A stretch of DNA of 60,926 nucleotides from Peptoclostridium litorale DSM 5388 (lineage in GTDB: Bacteria > Bacillota > Clostridia > Peptostreptococcales > Peptostreptococcaceae). Location: positions 1 through 60,926 of the forward strand of contig NZ_FSRH01000017.1 of the NCBI RefSeq assembly GCF_900141635.1, in the 5' to 3' direction. This document shows positions 18,523-27,176 of this stretch, one piece after another (position 1 is the first letter of the stretch; each line of letters begins with the position of its first letter). The notes beneath the pieces were generated by a model that did no database searches, had not been told where the DNA came from, and saw nothing but the letters and a program-made list of their open reading frames with translations. The position numbers and the translations under genes were made by a program.

Positions 18523-19320
18523 TTATTTTTCAGAAGTCTCCAAAACAAGCTTTTTAACGGCCGTATTTGCGGCATCGGAGGCCTTGATTTGGATGTTGGA
18601 AAGATTCCTGAGCTGGTCGACCTCTTTATTAACATTCAAGGTCTCTTCTTCGAGCTTTAGCAGAATTTCGTTTATCTCATGGGCAAAGCTTTCACTGTCA
18701 TTTGCAAGCTTTTGCACTTCGTTTGCAACTACGGCAAATCCCTTTCCATGCTCCCCGGCACGTGCCGATTCTATTGAAGCATTTATTCCCAGTATCTTTG
18801 TCTGTTTTGCTATTTTGTTTACATATTGTATTATTTTGTCGCTTTGCTGTATATACTGCGTAGAATTTTGAGAAGAAACCAGGAGATTGTCTGAAATATC
18901 ATGTATGCTGCCTATGGATGATGAAATATTGTTTAGCTCAAGCTCGACAGCACTTGAAGTCTCACCTATTATTTCTATCTGGTTGTTCACCATGTCCAGA
19001 GCCTCTATGTTTTTTTCCACTAGAGTCATGATGAGAAGTGCGGCATTTGAGTCTAAAACAGTGCATCTTTGGGAAAACATGTCTATAAGTTTTTCTGAAA
19101 GGCTTGAACTTCCTGTTGCCTCTATTATAATGTCTGTGCTGCTCGGATTGATGTCGTTTATGGAACTAGAGCAAGGCAACTTTAGCTCTCTTGCAAGTCT
19201 CATTCCAGGTGCGTCTGTATTGCGGTCGACTATCATTACAATTTGGAGACTGTCTATGAGTGAAATTGCATGTATTATGCCTTTTCCACCGGTACCTGCA
19301 CCAACTATGGCTATATTCAA
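18523..19320 (-). CDS. Soluble fusion: Rossmann NAD(P)-binding domain + MCP signalling domain
   Basis: A 265-residue protein with no membrane segment. Residues about 1-120 form a dinucleotide-binding fold: 'MNIAIVGAGTGGKGIIHAIS' (GxGxxG), 'MIVDRNTD' at the end of beta-2, and 'DIIIEATGSS' as in homoserine/aspartate dehydrogenases. Residues about 125-265 are a chemoreceptor signalling hairpin with the tip 'KILGINASIESARAGEHGKG' and 'FAVVANEVQKLANDS'. The cytoplasmic helical bundle is very short. It suggests a cytosolic receptor that senses NAD(P)(H) or another metabolite and signals to CheA/CheW, which are not in this window. It starts with TTG at 19318-19320 behind AGGGGTGA. Confidence 0.85.
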   Translation of the reverse strand: MNIAIVGAGTGGKGIIHAISLIDSLQIVMIVDRNTDAPGMRLARELKLPCSSSINDINPSSTDIIIEATGSSSLSEKLIDMFSQRCTVLDSNAALLIMTLVEKNIEALDMVNNQIEIIGETSSAVELELNNISSSIGSIHDISDNLLVSSQNSTQYIQQSDKIIQYVNKIAKQTKILGINASIESARAGEHGKGFAVVANEVQKLANDSESFAHEINEILLKLEEETLNVNKEVDQLRNLSNIQIKASDAANTAVKKLVLETSEK

Positions 19321-19530
19321 AAAAAATCACCCCTACTAAACTGTTTTTTACAGCGGCATTTAATTAAATGTCTAATAATATTATAAATGAGCCTGTTTGT
19401 TTTGTCATTATATATGGATAGATATCACTGAATAAATTACGCAGCGCCAAAGCGCAGTATGTCAGGCAGGGTTATAATTCGGATGCGTTTGGCATACTGC
19501 CGGATGGGTCTGAATTTATATATGATACTG

Positions 19531-20337
19531 CTATATTTCTATGAATGAGTGTTTTCTGGATTTAAAGCTGCAAATGCTTGTAAGTCCTAAATCTTTAAGC
19601 ATAGTGTATGTGGATTCGAAATCGGCGCAAATATCCTCTTTTTTGTGGGCGTCAGAGCCTACGGTTATGATTTTTCCGCCAAGCTGACTGTATCTTTTTA
19701 TTATTGAAGGGTGCGGATGGACTCTTCCAAGCCCGTATCTGAATCCGGAAGTGTTAATCTCAATGCCCTGGCCGTTCGATATCAGAAGGCGAAGTATTTG
19801 GTCTATTATATCTGAAAACATTTCGTATTCGAGGTTTTTGGATTCGTACCCTCCATACCTAACTATGAGGTCCATATGGCCTAGAACGTCGAACATGCCT
19901 TTATACAGCCTTATGTTTTCGAGCACGTTTTCAAAATATCTCATATAGCATTCATGCTGACTTTTATTTTTAAAGAAGGCATGCCTGCAAAAGTCCATCC
20001 TGTCCGCAGCATGAACGGAACCTATTACAAAGTCGAAGGGATAGCTTGATATAAGGGCGCTTATCTCCTGCTTTATATGTGGTTGAAGACCGACCTCTAT
20101 TCCAAGGAGCACATTTATGCTTGAAGAGTATTCATACTTTAGCATTTTGAACTCTTCATAATATTTTTCATAGTCTATTACAAATGGCCACTCAGGATCC
20201 GGATAGTCAAAATCCACATGGTCTGTAAAAGCTATCTCCTTGAGTCCCAGCGATACGGCTGATTTTATCATGTCGTGCATTTTTTCGCTGCAGTCATCTG
20301 AAAAATGAGTATGTACATGGTAGTCAGAGTAATACAA
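19531..20337 (-). CDS. Histidinol-phosphatase-like PHP protein (HisJ/HisK family)
   Basis: About 268 residues of a PHP-domain phosphatase. Metal-binding sequence: 'DYHVHTHFSDD' (HxH), 'AFTDHVDFD' (DH), 'LLGIEVGLQPHIKQE' (Glu), 'VIGSVHAAD', 'VLGHMDLIVRY' and 'TVGSDAHKKEDI' (DxH). This is the order of HisJ-type histidinol phosphatases (step 8 of histidine synthesis). No other his genes lie nearby, so another phosphate ester is possible. Start choice: GAGGGAG lies 9 nt before TTG 20335-20337, giving 'MYYSDYHVHT', the usual family start; in-frame ATGs at 20346 and 20355 overlap or precede that site. Confidence 0.8.
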   Translation of the reverse strand: MYYSDYHVHTHFSDDCSEKMHDMIKSAVSLGLKEIAFTDHVDFDYPDPEWPFVIDYEKYYEEFKMLKYEYSSSINVLLGIEVGLQPHIKQEISALISSYPFDFVIGSVHAADRMDFCRHAFFKNKSQHECYMRYFENVLENIRLYKGMFDVLGHMDLIVRYGGYESKNLEYEMFSDIIDQILRLLISNGQGIEINTSGFRYGLGRVHPHPSIIKRYSQLGGKIITVGSDAHKKEDICADFESTYTMLKDLGLTSICSFKSRKHSFIEI

Positions 20338-20528
20338 TAAATTCATCTCCCTCATTAATTTGTGTAATTTAAAGAAGCCTTTAGAAATATAATACTGTGA
20401 ATATGATAATATTAAAATATTAATAAATAAAATATATATATGAAATAAAATTGAAAAAATATTTCAAAAATATGATTAATCCCGAAAGGTGTTAGTGTCA
20501 AACGGTTTACCTCTATATAAAGATAAAA

Positions 20529-20553
20529 GTTAGACAAAGTATCTATTGGGTAT
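20529..20553 (+). promoter_or_regulatory. Possible SigB-like promoter before the PP2C phosphatase gene
   Basis: GTTAGA - 13 nt - GGGTAT resembles the SigB consensus (GTTTAA N12-14 GGGTAT). It would start transcription about 75 nt before the gene. Based on a short match, so tentative. Confidence 0.3.
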
Positions 20554-20637
20554 TCTACGAAAATTTGGTAAAATAGAAAATGTACACAGGAATTAAGTTT
20601 CGTATTCCCACAAAAAAAACTTAGGATGTGATTTTAC

Positions 20638-21996
20638 TTGAATGAACAGCTTTCACAATTCATAATTGAGGAAAACAAGCTCCTCAAGAAAACAGTTGAC
20701 AAGCTGAATTCTGAAAACGACGCAGTGGTTTTGCTTATAGAGTTTTTGGAAGCGCTTCTAAAAACAGGAGGAATAGAAAAAGTAACAGGACTTATAATAA
20801 GGCATCTTTCGGAGTTCCTTGGGGCAAGCAGGACTATGCTCATAAGGAAGGAATCGAAGGAAGACCTGTATGCCCGTTACTCATATGAAGGTGGAGAGAT
20901 AAGAAAAATCAATCTTATGAGGAACGAGCTTGGGAAAGACTATTTCTTTGTGTATGTAGAGAAGGTCTATGTAATAAGTGAGAACCCATCCAGCATAGTC
21001 ATGCCTATAAAGTATACAGGTGAGAACATAGGTGGGGTTAAATTCGAGTTTGAAAGTGTTGAAGACATACCACAGTATAAAATAGACATACTCAAAAGAT
21101 ATGGTCCCATATGCGGTCTTGTAATGAAAAACCAGATTCTTATAGAAGAGCTCATGGGGGAGAAGCAGACAATACTTCAAAAAAATGCCATAATAAACGA
21201 AGAAAAAAAAATAATACTCGAACAGAACAAAAAGAGCAGGAGAGAGCTTAAGCTTGCTCAAAACATACAAAAGAAAATACTTCCAGCAGGCTATATGAGG
21301 TTTGGAGACTATAATTTCTACAGGAATTTCAAACCTTCATATTATCTAGGGGGGGATTTTTACGATGTAATAGGGGGCAGTGATGACAGCGTTGTATTTT
21401 ACATGGCCGACATTTCAGGGCATGGAGTGGGCGCTTCGCTGCTCACGGTGTTTTTGAAGCAGACTATAAAGGGTCTTGTAAGGTATTATGAAAAGAAAGG
21501 CGAGCCTTTAGTCCCCTCGAAAATGCTTAAAAAGCTGCAAAACAGATTTATGGACATTGAAATGGTCGAAGAGATATATATAGGAATAATAGTAGGAGTA
21601 CTAGACCTTAAAGAAAACAAGATAACACTTTCGAATGCAGGACACAATGTGCCCCCCATACATGTTATGGGAGCACATGAGACCACTGAACTGTACGAAA
21701 TAAGCGGTCTGCCGATAAACGGGCTTGGGCTTGATTTTATAAAGTTTGAATACGAAGACAGGACGGTATATATAGACAAGGGAGACAATATAGTATTTCT
21801 TACAGACGGGGCCGTTGAAGAGAGAAGCCCTGAAGGTGAAGAAATGGGAATAGAGCGGTTGAGAAGGCTCATGTTCCTAAATAGATATATGAGTTTTGAA
21901 GAACAGTTCGACATAATGCTTTCAAAAGTTTCTCAACACAGCCACACTACAAGATTTAATGATGACATTGCCTTTTTGGCGATATCCAGGGAATGA
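20638..21996 (+). CDS. PP2C-type (SpoIIE/RsbU) serine phosphatase with GAF-like sensor
   Basis: A 452-residue regulator. The N-terminus is a short coiled coil, followed by a GAF-like domain (about residues 30-165). A connecting helix (about 170-215, with 'ELKLAQNIQKKILP') leads to a SpoIIE-type PP2C domain: 'YYLGGDFYDVI', 'FYMADISGHGVGASLLTVF', 'LSNAGHNVPPI', 'VFLTDGAVEE' and 'NDDIAFLAIS'. The Asp residues bind two Mn/Mg ions. Such enzymes dephosphorylate anti-anti-sigma (STAS) proteins or act in other partner switches; no partner is in this window. TTG 20638 is the only start in frame with a binding site (AGGATGTG). It is transcribed alone. Confidence 0.85.
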   Translation: MNEQLSQFIIEENKLLKKTVDKLNSENDAVVLLIEFLEALLKTGGIEKVTGLIIRHLSEFLGASRTMLIRKESKEDLYARYSYEGGEIRKINLMRNELGKDYFFVYVEKVYVISENPSSIVMPIKYTGENIGGVKFEFESVEDIPQYKIDILKRYGPICGLVMKNQILIEELMGEKQTILQKNAIINEEKKIILEQNKKSRRELKLAQNIQKKILPAGYMRFGDYNFYRNFKPSYYLGGDFYDVIGGSDDSVVFYMADISGHGVGASLLTVFLKQTIKGLVRYYEKKGEPLVPSKMLKKLQNRFMDIEMVEEIYIGIIVGVLDLKENKITLSNAGHNVPPIHVMGAHETTELYEISGLPINGLGLDFIKFEYEDRTVYIDKGDNIVFLTDGAVEERSPEGEEMGIERLRRLMFLNRYMSFEEQFDIMLSKVSQHSHTTRFNDDIAFLAISRE

Positions 21997-22000
21997 TAAG

Positions 22001-22034
22001 AATGCTTTGTATGACATATGCAAGGCATTTTTTA
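22001..22034 (+). terminator. Terminator of the PP2C phosphatase gene
   Basis: 9-bp stem with one mismatch (AATGCTTTG / CAAGGCATT) followed by six T. Confidence 0.7.
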
Positions 22035-22076
22035 TTGTTCAAAAGACAATCCATGTCTTTTACATAAACCTCATAA

Positions 22077-22122
22077 AAAGTGGAAAAGCCATAAAATTTA
22101 TTTTTTATGGCTTTTCCACTTT
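22077..22122 (+). repeat. 20-bp perfect inverted repeat before the amino acid ABC operon
   Basis: Arms 22077-22096 and 22103-22122, 6-nt loop. No T-run after it. It could be a second terminator or a processing/stability hairpin. Its right arm overlaps the palindrome at the -35 of the next promoter. Confidence 0.6.
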
Positions 22123-22148
22123 ACTTTAGTAAAGCAAGAAAGTATAAT
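22119..22148 (+). promoter_or_regulatory. Promoter and palindromic operator for the amino acid ABC operon
   Basis: TTTACT (22120-22125) - 17 nt - TATAAT (22143-22148). The perfect palindrome CTTTACT TT AGTAAAG (22119-22134) covers the -35 box, a position suited to a repressor. The regulator is unknown. Confidence 0.55.
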
Positions 22149-22199
22149 GGGAATTGTTAAAAGAAGTAGCAGAATATAAAGATGCGGGAGGAATAAATT

Positions 22200-23015
22200 A
22201 TGAAAAAGAGATTATTGACTTTAATATCACTGGTTATAATGGGAACACTTATATTTGCAGGATGCGGGCAGAAAGAGGAAAGCTCTGCAGACGAGTCGCT
22301 TCAGAAGATAAAGGAAAAGGGAGAGTTTGTAGTAGGTCTTGATGACAGTTTCCCGCCTATGGGATTTAGAGATGAGTCTGGCGAGATAGTTGGATTTGAC
22401 ATAGACCTTGCAAAGGAAGCTGCAAGCAGAATGGGCGTAAATGTAACATTCAAGCCGGTTGACTGGGACGGAGTAATACTGAGCCTTAAAAACGGAGATA
22501 TAGATGTAATATGGAATGGCCTGACTATAACAGAGGATAGAAAGAAGAATATAGCTTTTACAAATCCTTACCTGAGCAACAATCAGATAATAGTGGTTCA
22601 AAAGAACTCAGACATTCAATCAAAAGGTGATTTTGAAGGAAAGACTGTAGGAATACAGATGGGAAGTACGGCTCAAGAAGCTCTTGACAACAATGCAGAT
22701 TTTACTGACTCACTTAAAGAGGTCAGAAAGTATTCAAACAACGTAGAAGCCCTTCTAGACCTTAAGGCGGGAAGGCTTGAGGGCGTAGTAGTTGACGGAG
22801 TTGTAGGAAGATACTATATAGCTGAAAACAAGGCAGCCGATGACTACAGAGTTCTTTCTGATGACCTTGGAAAAGAGTCTTACGGAGTTGGATTAAGACA
22901 GGAAGATGCGGCATTCCTTGGAGAGCTTAACAAGGCCCTTGAAGAAATGAAAGAAGATGGAACTGCGGCAGAGATATCTAAGAAATGGTTTGGAGAAGAT
23001 ATAGTCGTAAAATAG
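22200..23015 (+). CDS. Polar amino acid ABC transporter substrate-binding lipoprotein
   Basis: A 271-residue class 3 solute-binding protein (SBP_bac_3). Lipoprotein signal with lipobox 'IFAGCG' (Cys about 22). Motifs: 'GEFVVGLDDSFPPMGFRDE', 'GFDIDLAKEAASRMG', 'VIWNGLTITEDRKKNIAFT' and 'GKTVGIQMGSTAQEAL'. The ligand is probably a polar amino acid (Glu/Gln/Cys/Arg types), not decided by sequence. GGGAGG precedes ATG 22200. A terminator-like hairpin between this gene and the permease (23019-23052) would make the binding protein more abundant than the membrane parts. Confidence 0.92.
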   Translation: MKKRLLTLISLVIMGTLIFAGCGQKEESSADESLQKIKEKGEFVVGLDDSFPPMGFRDESGEIVGFDIDLAKEAASRMGVNVTFKPVDWDGVILSLKNGDIDVIWNGLTITEDRKKNIAFTNPYLSNNQIIVVQKNSDIQSKGDFEGKTVGIQMGSTAQEALDNNADFTDSLKEVRKYSNNVEALLDLKAGRLEGVVVDGVVGRYYIAENKAADDYRVLSDDLGKESYGVGLRQEDAAFLGELNKALEEMKEDGTAAEISKKWFGEDIVVK

Positions 23016-23018
23016 AGC

Positions 23019-23052
23019 AAAAAGACCGGAAATTCATTTTCCGGTCTTTTTT
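23019..23052 (+). terminator. Attenuating terminator between binding protein and permease genes
   Basis: Stem AAAGACCGGAAA / TTTTCCGGTCTTT with a T-run, inside the ABC gene group. Confidence 0.8.
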
Positions 23053-23167
23053 GCAAAAAATTCTTTTATTATAGAGTATTTGCTTAGCAAAAACTCTTTT
23101 TTTATGATAATATTTAATGTGGTAAAGCGTTAATGTGTAATCTACAAAAATGAACTGGAGGATTAAA

Positions 23168-23806
23168 ATGGAGTATATATGGAATATAACGTTGTTCATA
23201 CTCAAGGGAGCCTCTGTCAGCCTTAAGATTTATGTGACCACGGCTGTTTTTTGCGTGCCCCTGGGAATACTGTTTGCACTTGGAAAGATATCCAAGAACA
23301 AAGCTCTCAATGCACTGCTGGACATCTATACATGGGTGTTTAGAGGAACACCTCTGCTACTTCAGCTTTTCTTTGCATACTACGGACTTCCTCTCATGGG
23401 CATAACCATGACCCCGTTTACGGCTGCATCACTTACATTCATAATAAACTATGCGGCATATCTTACTGAGATATTCAGGGCTGGAATAGAGTCTATAGAC
23501 AAGGGACAGTATGAGGCTGCTCACTCTCTTGGAATGAGCTATACTCAGACTATGAGAAGGATAATAATACCTCAGACAATAAGAAGGGTTTTGCCTCCCA
23601 TGTGCAACGAGGCCATAACGCTGGTAAAGGATACGGCGCTTGTGACTGCAATAGGAATGGGTGACATTCTGAGGGCTGCAAAAGAGGTCCTTACAAGGGA
23701 TTTCACGATAATACCATTTGTAATAGCTGCAGTGCTTTATCTTATAATGAGCTGGGTAATAGTGGCCGGATTCAAAAAAATAGAGCAAAAATACTCTGTT
23801 TATTAA
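23168..23806 (+). CDS. Polar amino acid ABC transporter permease
   Basis: A 212-residue HisM/GlnP-type inner-membrane permease with about five membrane segments. Seen: '[20 protein letters not shown]' at the N-terminus, '[20 protein letters not shown]', and the EAA loop '[20 protein letters not shown]' that contacts the ATPase, then '[17 protein letters not shown]'. CTGGAGG sets the start at ATG 23168, not the in-frame ATG 23150, which lies before the site. It is 16 nt upstream of the ATPase gene. Confidence 0.93.
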   Translation: MEYIWNITLFILKGASVSLKIYVTTAVFCVPLGILFALGKISKNKALNALLDIYTWVFRGTPLLLQLFFAYYGLPLMGITMTPFTAASLTFIINYAAYLTEIFRAGIESIDKGQYEAAHSLGMSYTQTMRRIIIPQTIRRVLPPMCNEAITLVKDTALVTAIGMGDILRAAKEVLTRDFTIIPFVIAAVLYLIMSWVIVAGFKKIEQKYSVY

Positions 23807-23822
23807 AACGCGGGAGGATTTT

Positions 23823-24527
23823 ATGATAGAAGTTATAGATATAACCAAGAAGTTTGATGACTTTACAGTGCTCGAAAATGTATCCCTGGAAATTGAAAAG
23901 GGAGAGATAGTAACTATAATAGGGCCTTCGGGATCCGGAAAGAGCACCCTTCTTAGATGCCTCAACAGGCTTGAGGAGATCCAATCGGGAAGCATAAAGA
24001 TAGAAGGGGAGCCGGTTGACAAGAATAACTGCAGGAAACTGGGCATGGTTTTCCAAAATTTCAATCTTTTTCCGCATAAGACGGTTATAGAAAACATAAT
24101 AGAAGCTCCCGTAATAGTCAAAAAGGAAAAGAAAGAAGATGCCAAAAAGCTTGCAAGAAAGCTTCTAGAGGATGTTGGGCTTTCGGACAAGGAAAACTCT
24201 TATCCATCACAGCTTTCGGGAGGCCAAAAGCAAAGGGTGGCAATAGCCAGAGCTCTTGCAATGAATCCCGACATAATGCTGTTTGACGAGCCAACTTCGG
24301 CCTTAGACCCGGAACTTGTCGGAGAGGTGCTGGGGGTAATAAAAGAGCTTGCAAAGGAGCATATGACAATGGTCATAGTAACTCATGAAATGGCCTTTGC
24401 AAAGGAGATATCCGACAGAGTGGTATTTATGGACAAGGGTAAGATAGTAGAGCAGGGATCTCCAGAGGATGTGTTTGAAAATCCAAAGCATCCGAGGATA
24501 AAGTCTTTCCTCAGCAGATTTTTATAA
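23823..24527 (+). CDS. Polar amino acid ABC transporter ATP-binding protein (GlnQ-like)
   Basis: A 234-residue ATPase of the GlnQ/HisP group. Walker A '[18 protein letters not shown]', Q-loop '[14 protein letters not shown]', signature '[17 protein letters not shown]', Walker B '[18 protein letters not shown]' and switch '[10 protein letters not shown]'. It energises uptake through the permease encoded just before. GGGAGG lies before ATG 23823. Its stop is only 14 nt from the stop of the convergent HD-GYP gene, and no terminator hairpin is visible between them. Confidence 0.94.
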   Translation: MIEVIDITKKFDDFTVLENVSLEIEKGEIVTIIGPSGSGKSTLLRCLNRLEEIQSGSIKIEGEPVDKNNCRKLGMVFQNFNLFPHKTVIENIIEAPVIVKKEKKEDAKKLARKLLEDVGLSDKENSYPSQLSGGQKQRVAIARALAMNPDIMLFDEPTSALDPELVGEVLGVIKELAKEHMTMVIVTHEMAFAKEISDRVVFMDKGKIVEQGSPEDVFENPKHPRIKSFLSRFL

Positions 24528-24541
24528 AATGAATATTTTAC

Positions 24542-25684
24542 TTAATCAGGAAATACATCCATTACTGATATGTCGCTCCTTGTCCTAAGGTCCATGAATT
24601 TATTTTCTGCAAGTATAAGCGGCTTTGATATATCATTGGTGTGCATCTTTATTATACGCCCCTGTAGACCATTGCTTAAAGATACGCTGCAGCCCTCGTA
24701 AAAATCGGATATATGGCGTATGAACTCCATTGTGCACTTTACATCCAGTTTGCCAAAAGACTCTCTCTCAAAGATCTCGAGAACCCGAAGAGGAGACAGG
24801 CCGCTGTGATAAATTCTGTCTGCGGTCAGGGCGTCGAATATGTCCGCTATCGCTATTATTTTGGCATAGTGGTGTATTTGAGCCCCTTTTATTCCAAGCG
24901 GATAGCCGCTGCCGTCCTCCTTTTCATGGTGCAGAAGAACTCCAAGCCTTACATCATCGCTCATATAGTTGATCTCCTTTAGCATCTTGTATCCTATTTC
25001 GGGGTGTTTTTTTATTATACTGAATTCATCGGAAGACAATTTTCCAGGTTTGTGCAGTATTGACTCGTCGACTTTAACCTTACCAAGGTCATGAAGCATT
25101 GCGCTCCTTGTAAGTATTTTGAGAGAATCCCCCCTGTATCCAAGCCACTTTCCAAGCATGCAGCTTAGAAGCGATACGTTTATGGAGTGCTTGTACAGAG
25201 AATCATCTTTTTTTCTTATTTTCATTATGTATTTTATTACTTGTCCGTCGCGCTGAGAGCTGCCCTGTATGAGGTCGGTAATTTGATTTAATGATTTAAT
25301 GTTTATAAGCTTGGCCGAATCTGCGTTGAATATCTTATTTTTAAGCATATTAGCAGCAGCGTCTACAGAAGCTTCAAGCTTCTTGAAATCAGAATCCGGG
25401 TAGGTGGCCGTGCACAGATTTTTCATTTCGATTTTTAGGCGCTGTGCATTTTTTGCAATTATAGAAGGAATTTTTTGAGGATGTATGCTTTTTTTGTATA
25501 TTAAAATATTCTGAGAAGGAGGATTGTCTTTCAATTTCTTGACTATGAGCTTTGATATTTTGACTCCGTCGCCAATAAACTTTACACCGTTGCCATCAGA
25601 AATTTCATTTGCCAAAACCATGCCTTCATGAATGTCGTCTATGTCGACTTCAATAATGTGTTTTTTGTGATTGTCGACAGCCAT
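24542..25684 (-). CDS. HD-GYP domain cyclic di-GMP phosphodiesterase-like protein
   Basis: A 380-residue protein with an N-terminal region of about 130 residues seen in many HD-GYP proteins ('DIDDIHEGMVLANEISDGNG') and a C-terminal HD-GYP domain. The domain shows 'SAMLHDLGKVKVDESIL' (HD metal ligands), 'KKHPEIGYKML', 'LLHHEKEDGSGYPLG' (GYP) and 'IAIADIFDALTADR'. HD-GYP enzymes hydrolyse c-di-GMP to pGpG or GMP. No receiver or membrane segment is present. AAAGGAGGTGG places the start at ATG 25682-25684. A paralogue with the same architecture is at 40220-41302. The last 60 residues ('VSLSNGLQGRIIKMHTNDIS') form a small beta extension shared by both. Confidence 0.87.
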   Translation of the reverse strand: MAVDNHKKHIIEVDIDDIHEGMVLANEISDGNGVKFIGDGVKISKLIVKKLKDNPPSQNILIYKKSIHPQKIPSIIAKNAQRLKIEMKNLCTATYPDSDFKKLEASVDAAANMLKNKIFNADSAKLINIKSLNQITDLIQGSSQRDGQVIKYIMKIRKKDDSLYKHSINVSLLSCMLGKWLGYRGDSLKILTRSAMLHDLGKVKVDESILHKPGKLSSDEFSIIKKHPEIGYKMLKEINYMSDDVRLGVLLHHEKEDGSGYPLGIKGAQIHHYAKIIAIADIFDALTADRIYHSGLSPLRVLEIFERESFGKLDVKCTMEFIRHISDFYEGCSVSLSNGLQGRIIKMHTNDISKPLILAENKFMDLRTRSDISVMDVFPD

Positions 25685-25889
25685 AGCTCCACCTCCTTTG
25701 GATATATATAATGTGTTTGAAAAGTCCGTTGACAAAAGTGCCATAAGCAGGCATATAAAATATTGCAAAAACCTATTAAGTATATAATACTACTAAAACA
25801 CACTGATATAAACAGTTTGTTGGAATATAAGGCGAAGGGAGCAGAGTTATGAATTAAGTGGTAAAAAAGTATTATATTTAATATAGATA

Positions 25890-25921
25890 AAAATAAAGCC
25901 GGGATATCCCGGCTTTATTTT
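25890..25921 (-). terminator. Terminator of the ferritin-like gene
   Basis: Perfect 32-bp palindrome with 16-bp arms and no spacer, centred on GCCGGGATATCCCGGC, ending in TTTT. Confidence 0.8.
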
Positions 25922-25958
25922 GTAAAAAGCAATATTTAATTTGGTGGTTTTAAAAGGT

Positions 25959-26456
25959 TTAGAATGGATAGAATTTTTGTTCAAACCAGTTGTGCTCCAT
26001 AAGGTCTTTATACTCCTGGAAAAGACCGTCCCTATGAGTTTTTTCCCATTCGGAAAGTGTGCTTAATATTCCCTTGGCATTGGGATCGCTCAGGTTTTCA
26101 GCGGCATTTTTATAAAACTCTACAAAGTCGTTTTTAATGAGATATGCCATCCTGAGTATGGGGATGTCTGACATATCGTATTCAAGAGATACATTCTCAA
26201 GCTCAAGGCTTTCTTTTTGATATATTTTCGCCTCGTCTTCAATAGAAAGATCTATTGAACAAAACTCGTTTTCTTTTTCAACCGAATCATACTGTGCTTT
26301 TAGAACTTCATAGTGCTCTTTTTCAAGACCTTCAAGAGATTCAAACAGCTGCCTTATGTTTTGGTTTTTAACCTTGCTCTTGAAATTGCTGAAAAATTCC
26401 TGTTCGTTTTTTTTCATCTGCATGGCATATTTTATAACGCATAGAGCATCTTTCAT
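25959..26456 (-). CDS. Ferritin-like (rubrerythrin-type) di-iron protein
   Basis: A 165-residue four-helix-bundle protein of the ferritin/rubrerythrin superfamily. Spaced Glu and His residues typical for di-iron sites appear in helices 1-2 ('KKNEQEFFSNF', 'LEGLEKEHYEVLKAQ') and 3-4 ('FVEFYKNAAE', 'LSEWEKTHRDGLFQEY'). There is no C-terminal rubredoxin domain. Such proteins often reduce peroxide or sequester iron in anaerobes. It is divergent from the Fur/PerR-type regulator and FprA, which fits an oxidative-stress job. Family assignment is by motif pattern only. Confidence 0.72.
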   Translation of the reverse strand: MKDALCVIKYAMQMKKNEQEFFSNFKSKVKNQNIRQLFESLEGLEKEHYEVLKAQYDSVEKENEFCSIDLSIEDEAKIYQKESLELENVSLEYDMSDIPILRMAYLIKNDFVEFYKNAAENLSDPNAKGILSTLSEWEKTHRDGLFQEYKDLMEHNWFEQKFYPF

Positions 26457-26499
26457 AAAAATTCCTCCTTTTGCTAAAATATATTTTGAATTTGACCAG

Positions 26500-26513
26500 A
26501 ATCACATATGATT
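26500..26513. promoter_or_regulatory. Dyad between the ferritin-like and Fur/PerR genes
   Basis: AATCA CATA TGATT, a 5-4-5 perfect dyad in the divergent promoter region. Possibly an operator; it does not match the classical Per box. Confidence 0.3.
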
Positions 26514-26619
26514 TCACATGAAAATAATTACCCAAAATTAAAAAGGATGAATCACAATAAAGATTTGGGTGAACGTTTTTTGCTATTGAAATGAAATAGT
26601 AAATAAAGAAAGGGAATTG

Positions 26620-26648
26620 TTGACAGGATGTCAAACAAATAATATAAT
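26620..26648 (+). promoter_or_regulatory. Strong SigA promoter for the perR-like/fprA operon
   Basis: TTGACA (26620-26625) - 17 nt - TATAAT (26643-26648): a consensus vegetative promoter 70 nt before the regulator gene. Confidence 0.85.
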
Positions 26649-26725
26649 TAAAATGTAACGGTTACAAAGATGGAATTTATCCACGATGAAAAAGGTTCAT
26701 CCATATAAAAAGGAAGAGTGGTATT

Positions 26726-27142
26726 ATGAGAAAGCAGATGAATATTGACGGCATAGGCGAATACTTGAAAGAGCACGGTATAAAGCCGTCATACCAGAGG
26801 ATAAGGATATTTGAATACTTGATGGAGAAGAGGAACCATCCAACTGTCGATCTTATATATAGGGCTCTATTGCCTGAAATACCTACGCTTTCAAAGACAA
26901 CCGTATATAACACGCTTAACCTTTTCATAGAAAAAGGCATAACTCTTTTGATAGTTATAGAGGAAAATGAGACGAGGTATGATGCGGACATTTCAGACCA
27001 TGGGCATTTCAAATGTGAAAAATGCGGCAATGTATACGACTTTGATTTTGATATTTCAAGAATGGATATAAATGGCCTTGAGGGCTTTGGAATAAAAGAA
27101 AGGCATGTTTACTTTAAAGGTATTTGCAGTGAATGCATGTAA
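26726..27142 (+). CDS. Fur family regulator (PerR-like)
   Basis: A 138-residue Fur-family repressor. N-terminal winged helix with 'SYQRIRIFEYLMEKRNHP' and the recognition helix 'LSKTTVYNTLNLFIEKG'. The dimer/metal domain has 'RYDADISDHGHFKCEKCG' (regulatory His residues and first CxxC) and ends with the second CxxC ('GICSECM'), forming the structural Zn site. PerR-type function (peroxide sensing) is inferred from its position beside a ferritin-like gene and FprA; Fur or Zur type cannot be excluded. The FprA gene begins 34 nt downstream, so both are one operon. Confidence 0.88.
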   Translation: MRKQMNIDGIGEYLKEHGIKPSYQRIRIFEYLMEKRNHPTVDLIYRALLPEIPTLSKTTVYNTLNLFIEKGITLLIVIEENETRYDADISDHGHFKCEKCGNVYDFDFDISRMDINGLEGFGIKERHVYFKGICSECM

Positions 27143-27176
27143 GAAATCAAATAATATGCACATAGGAGGTTATGAC

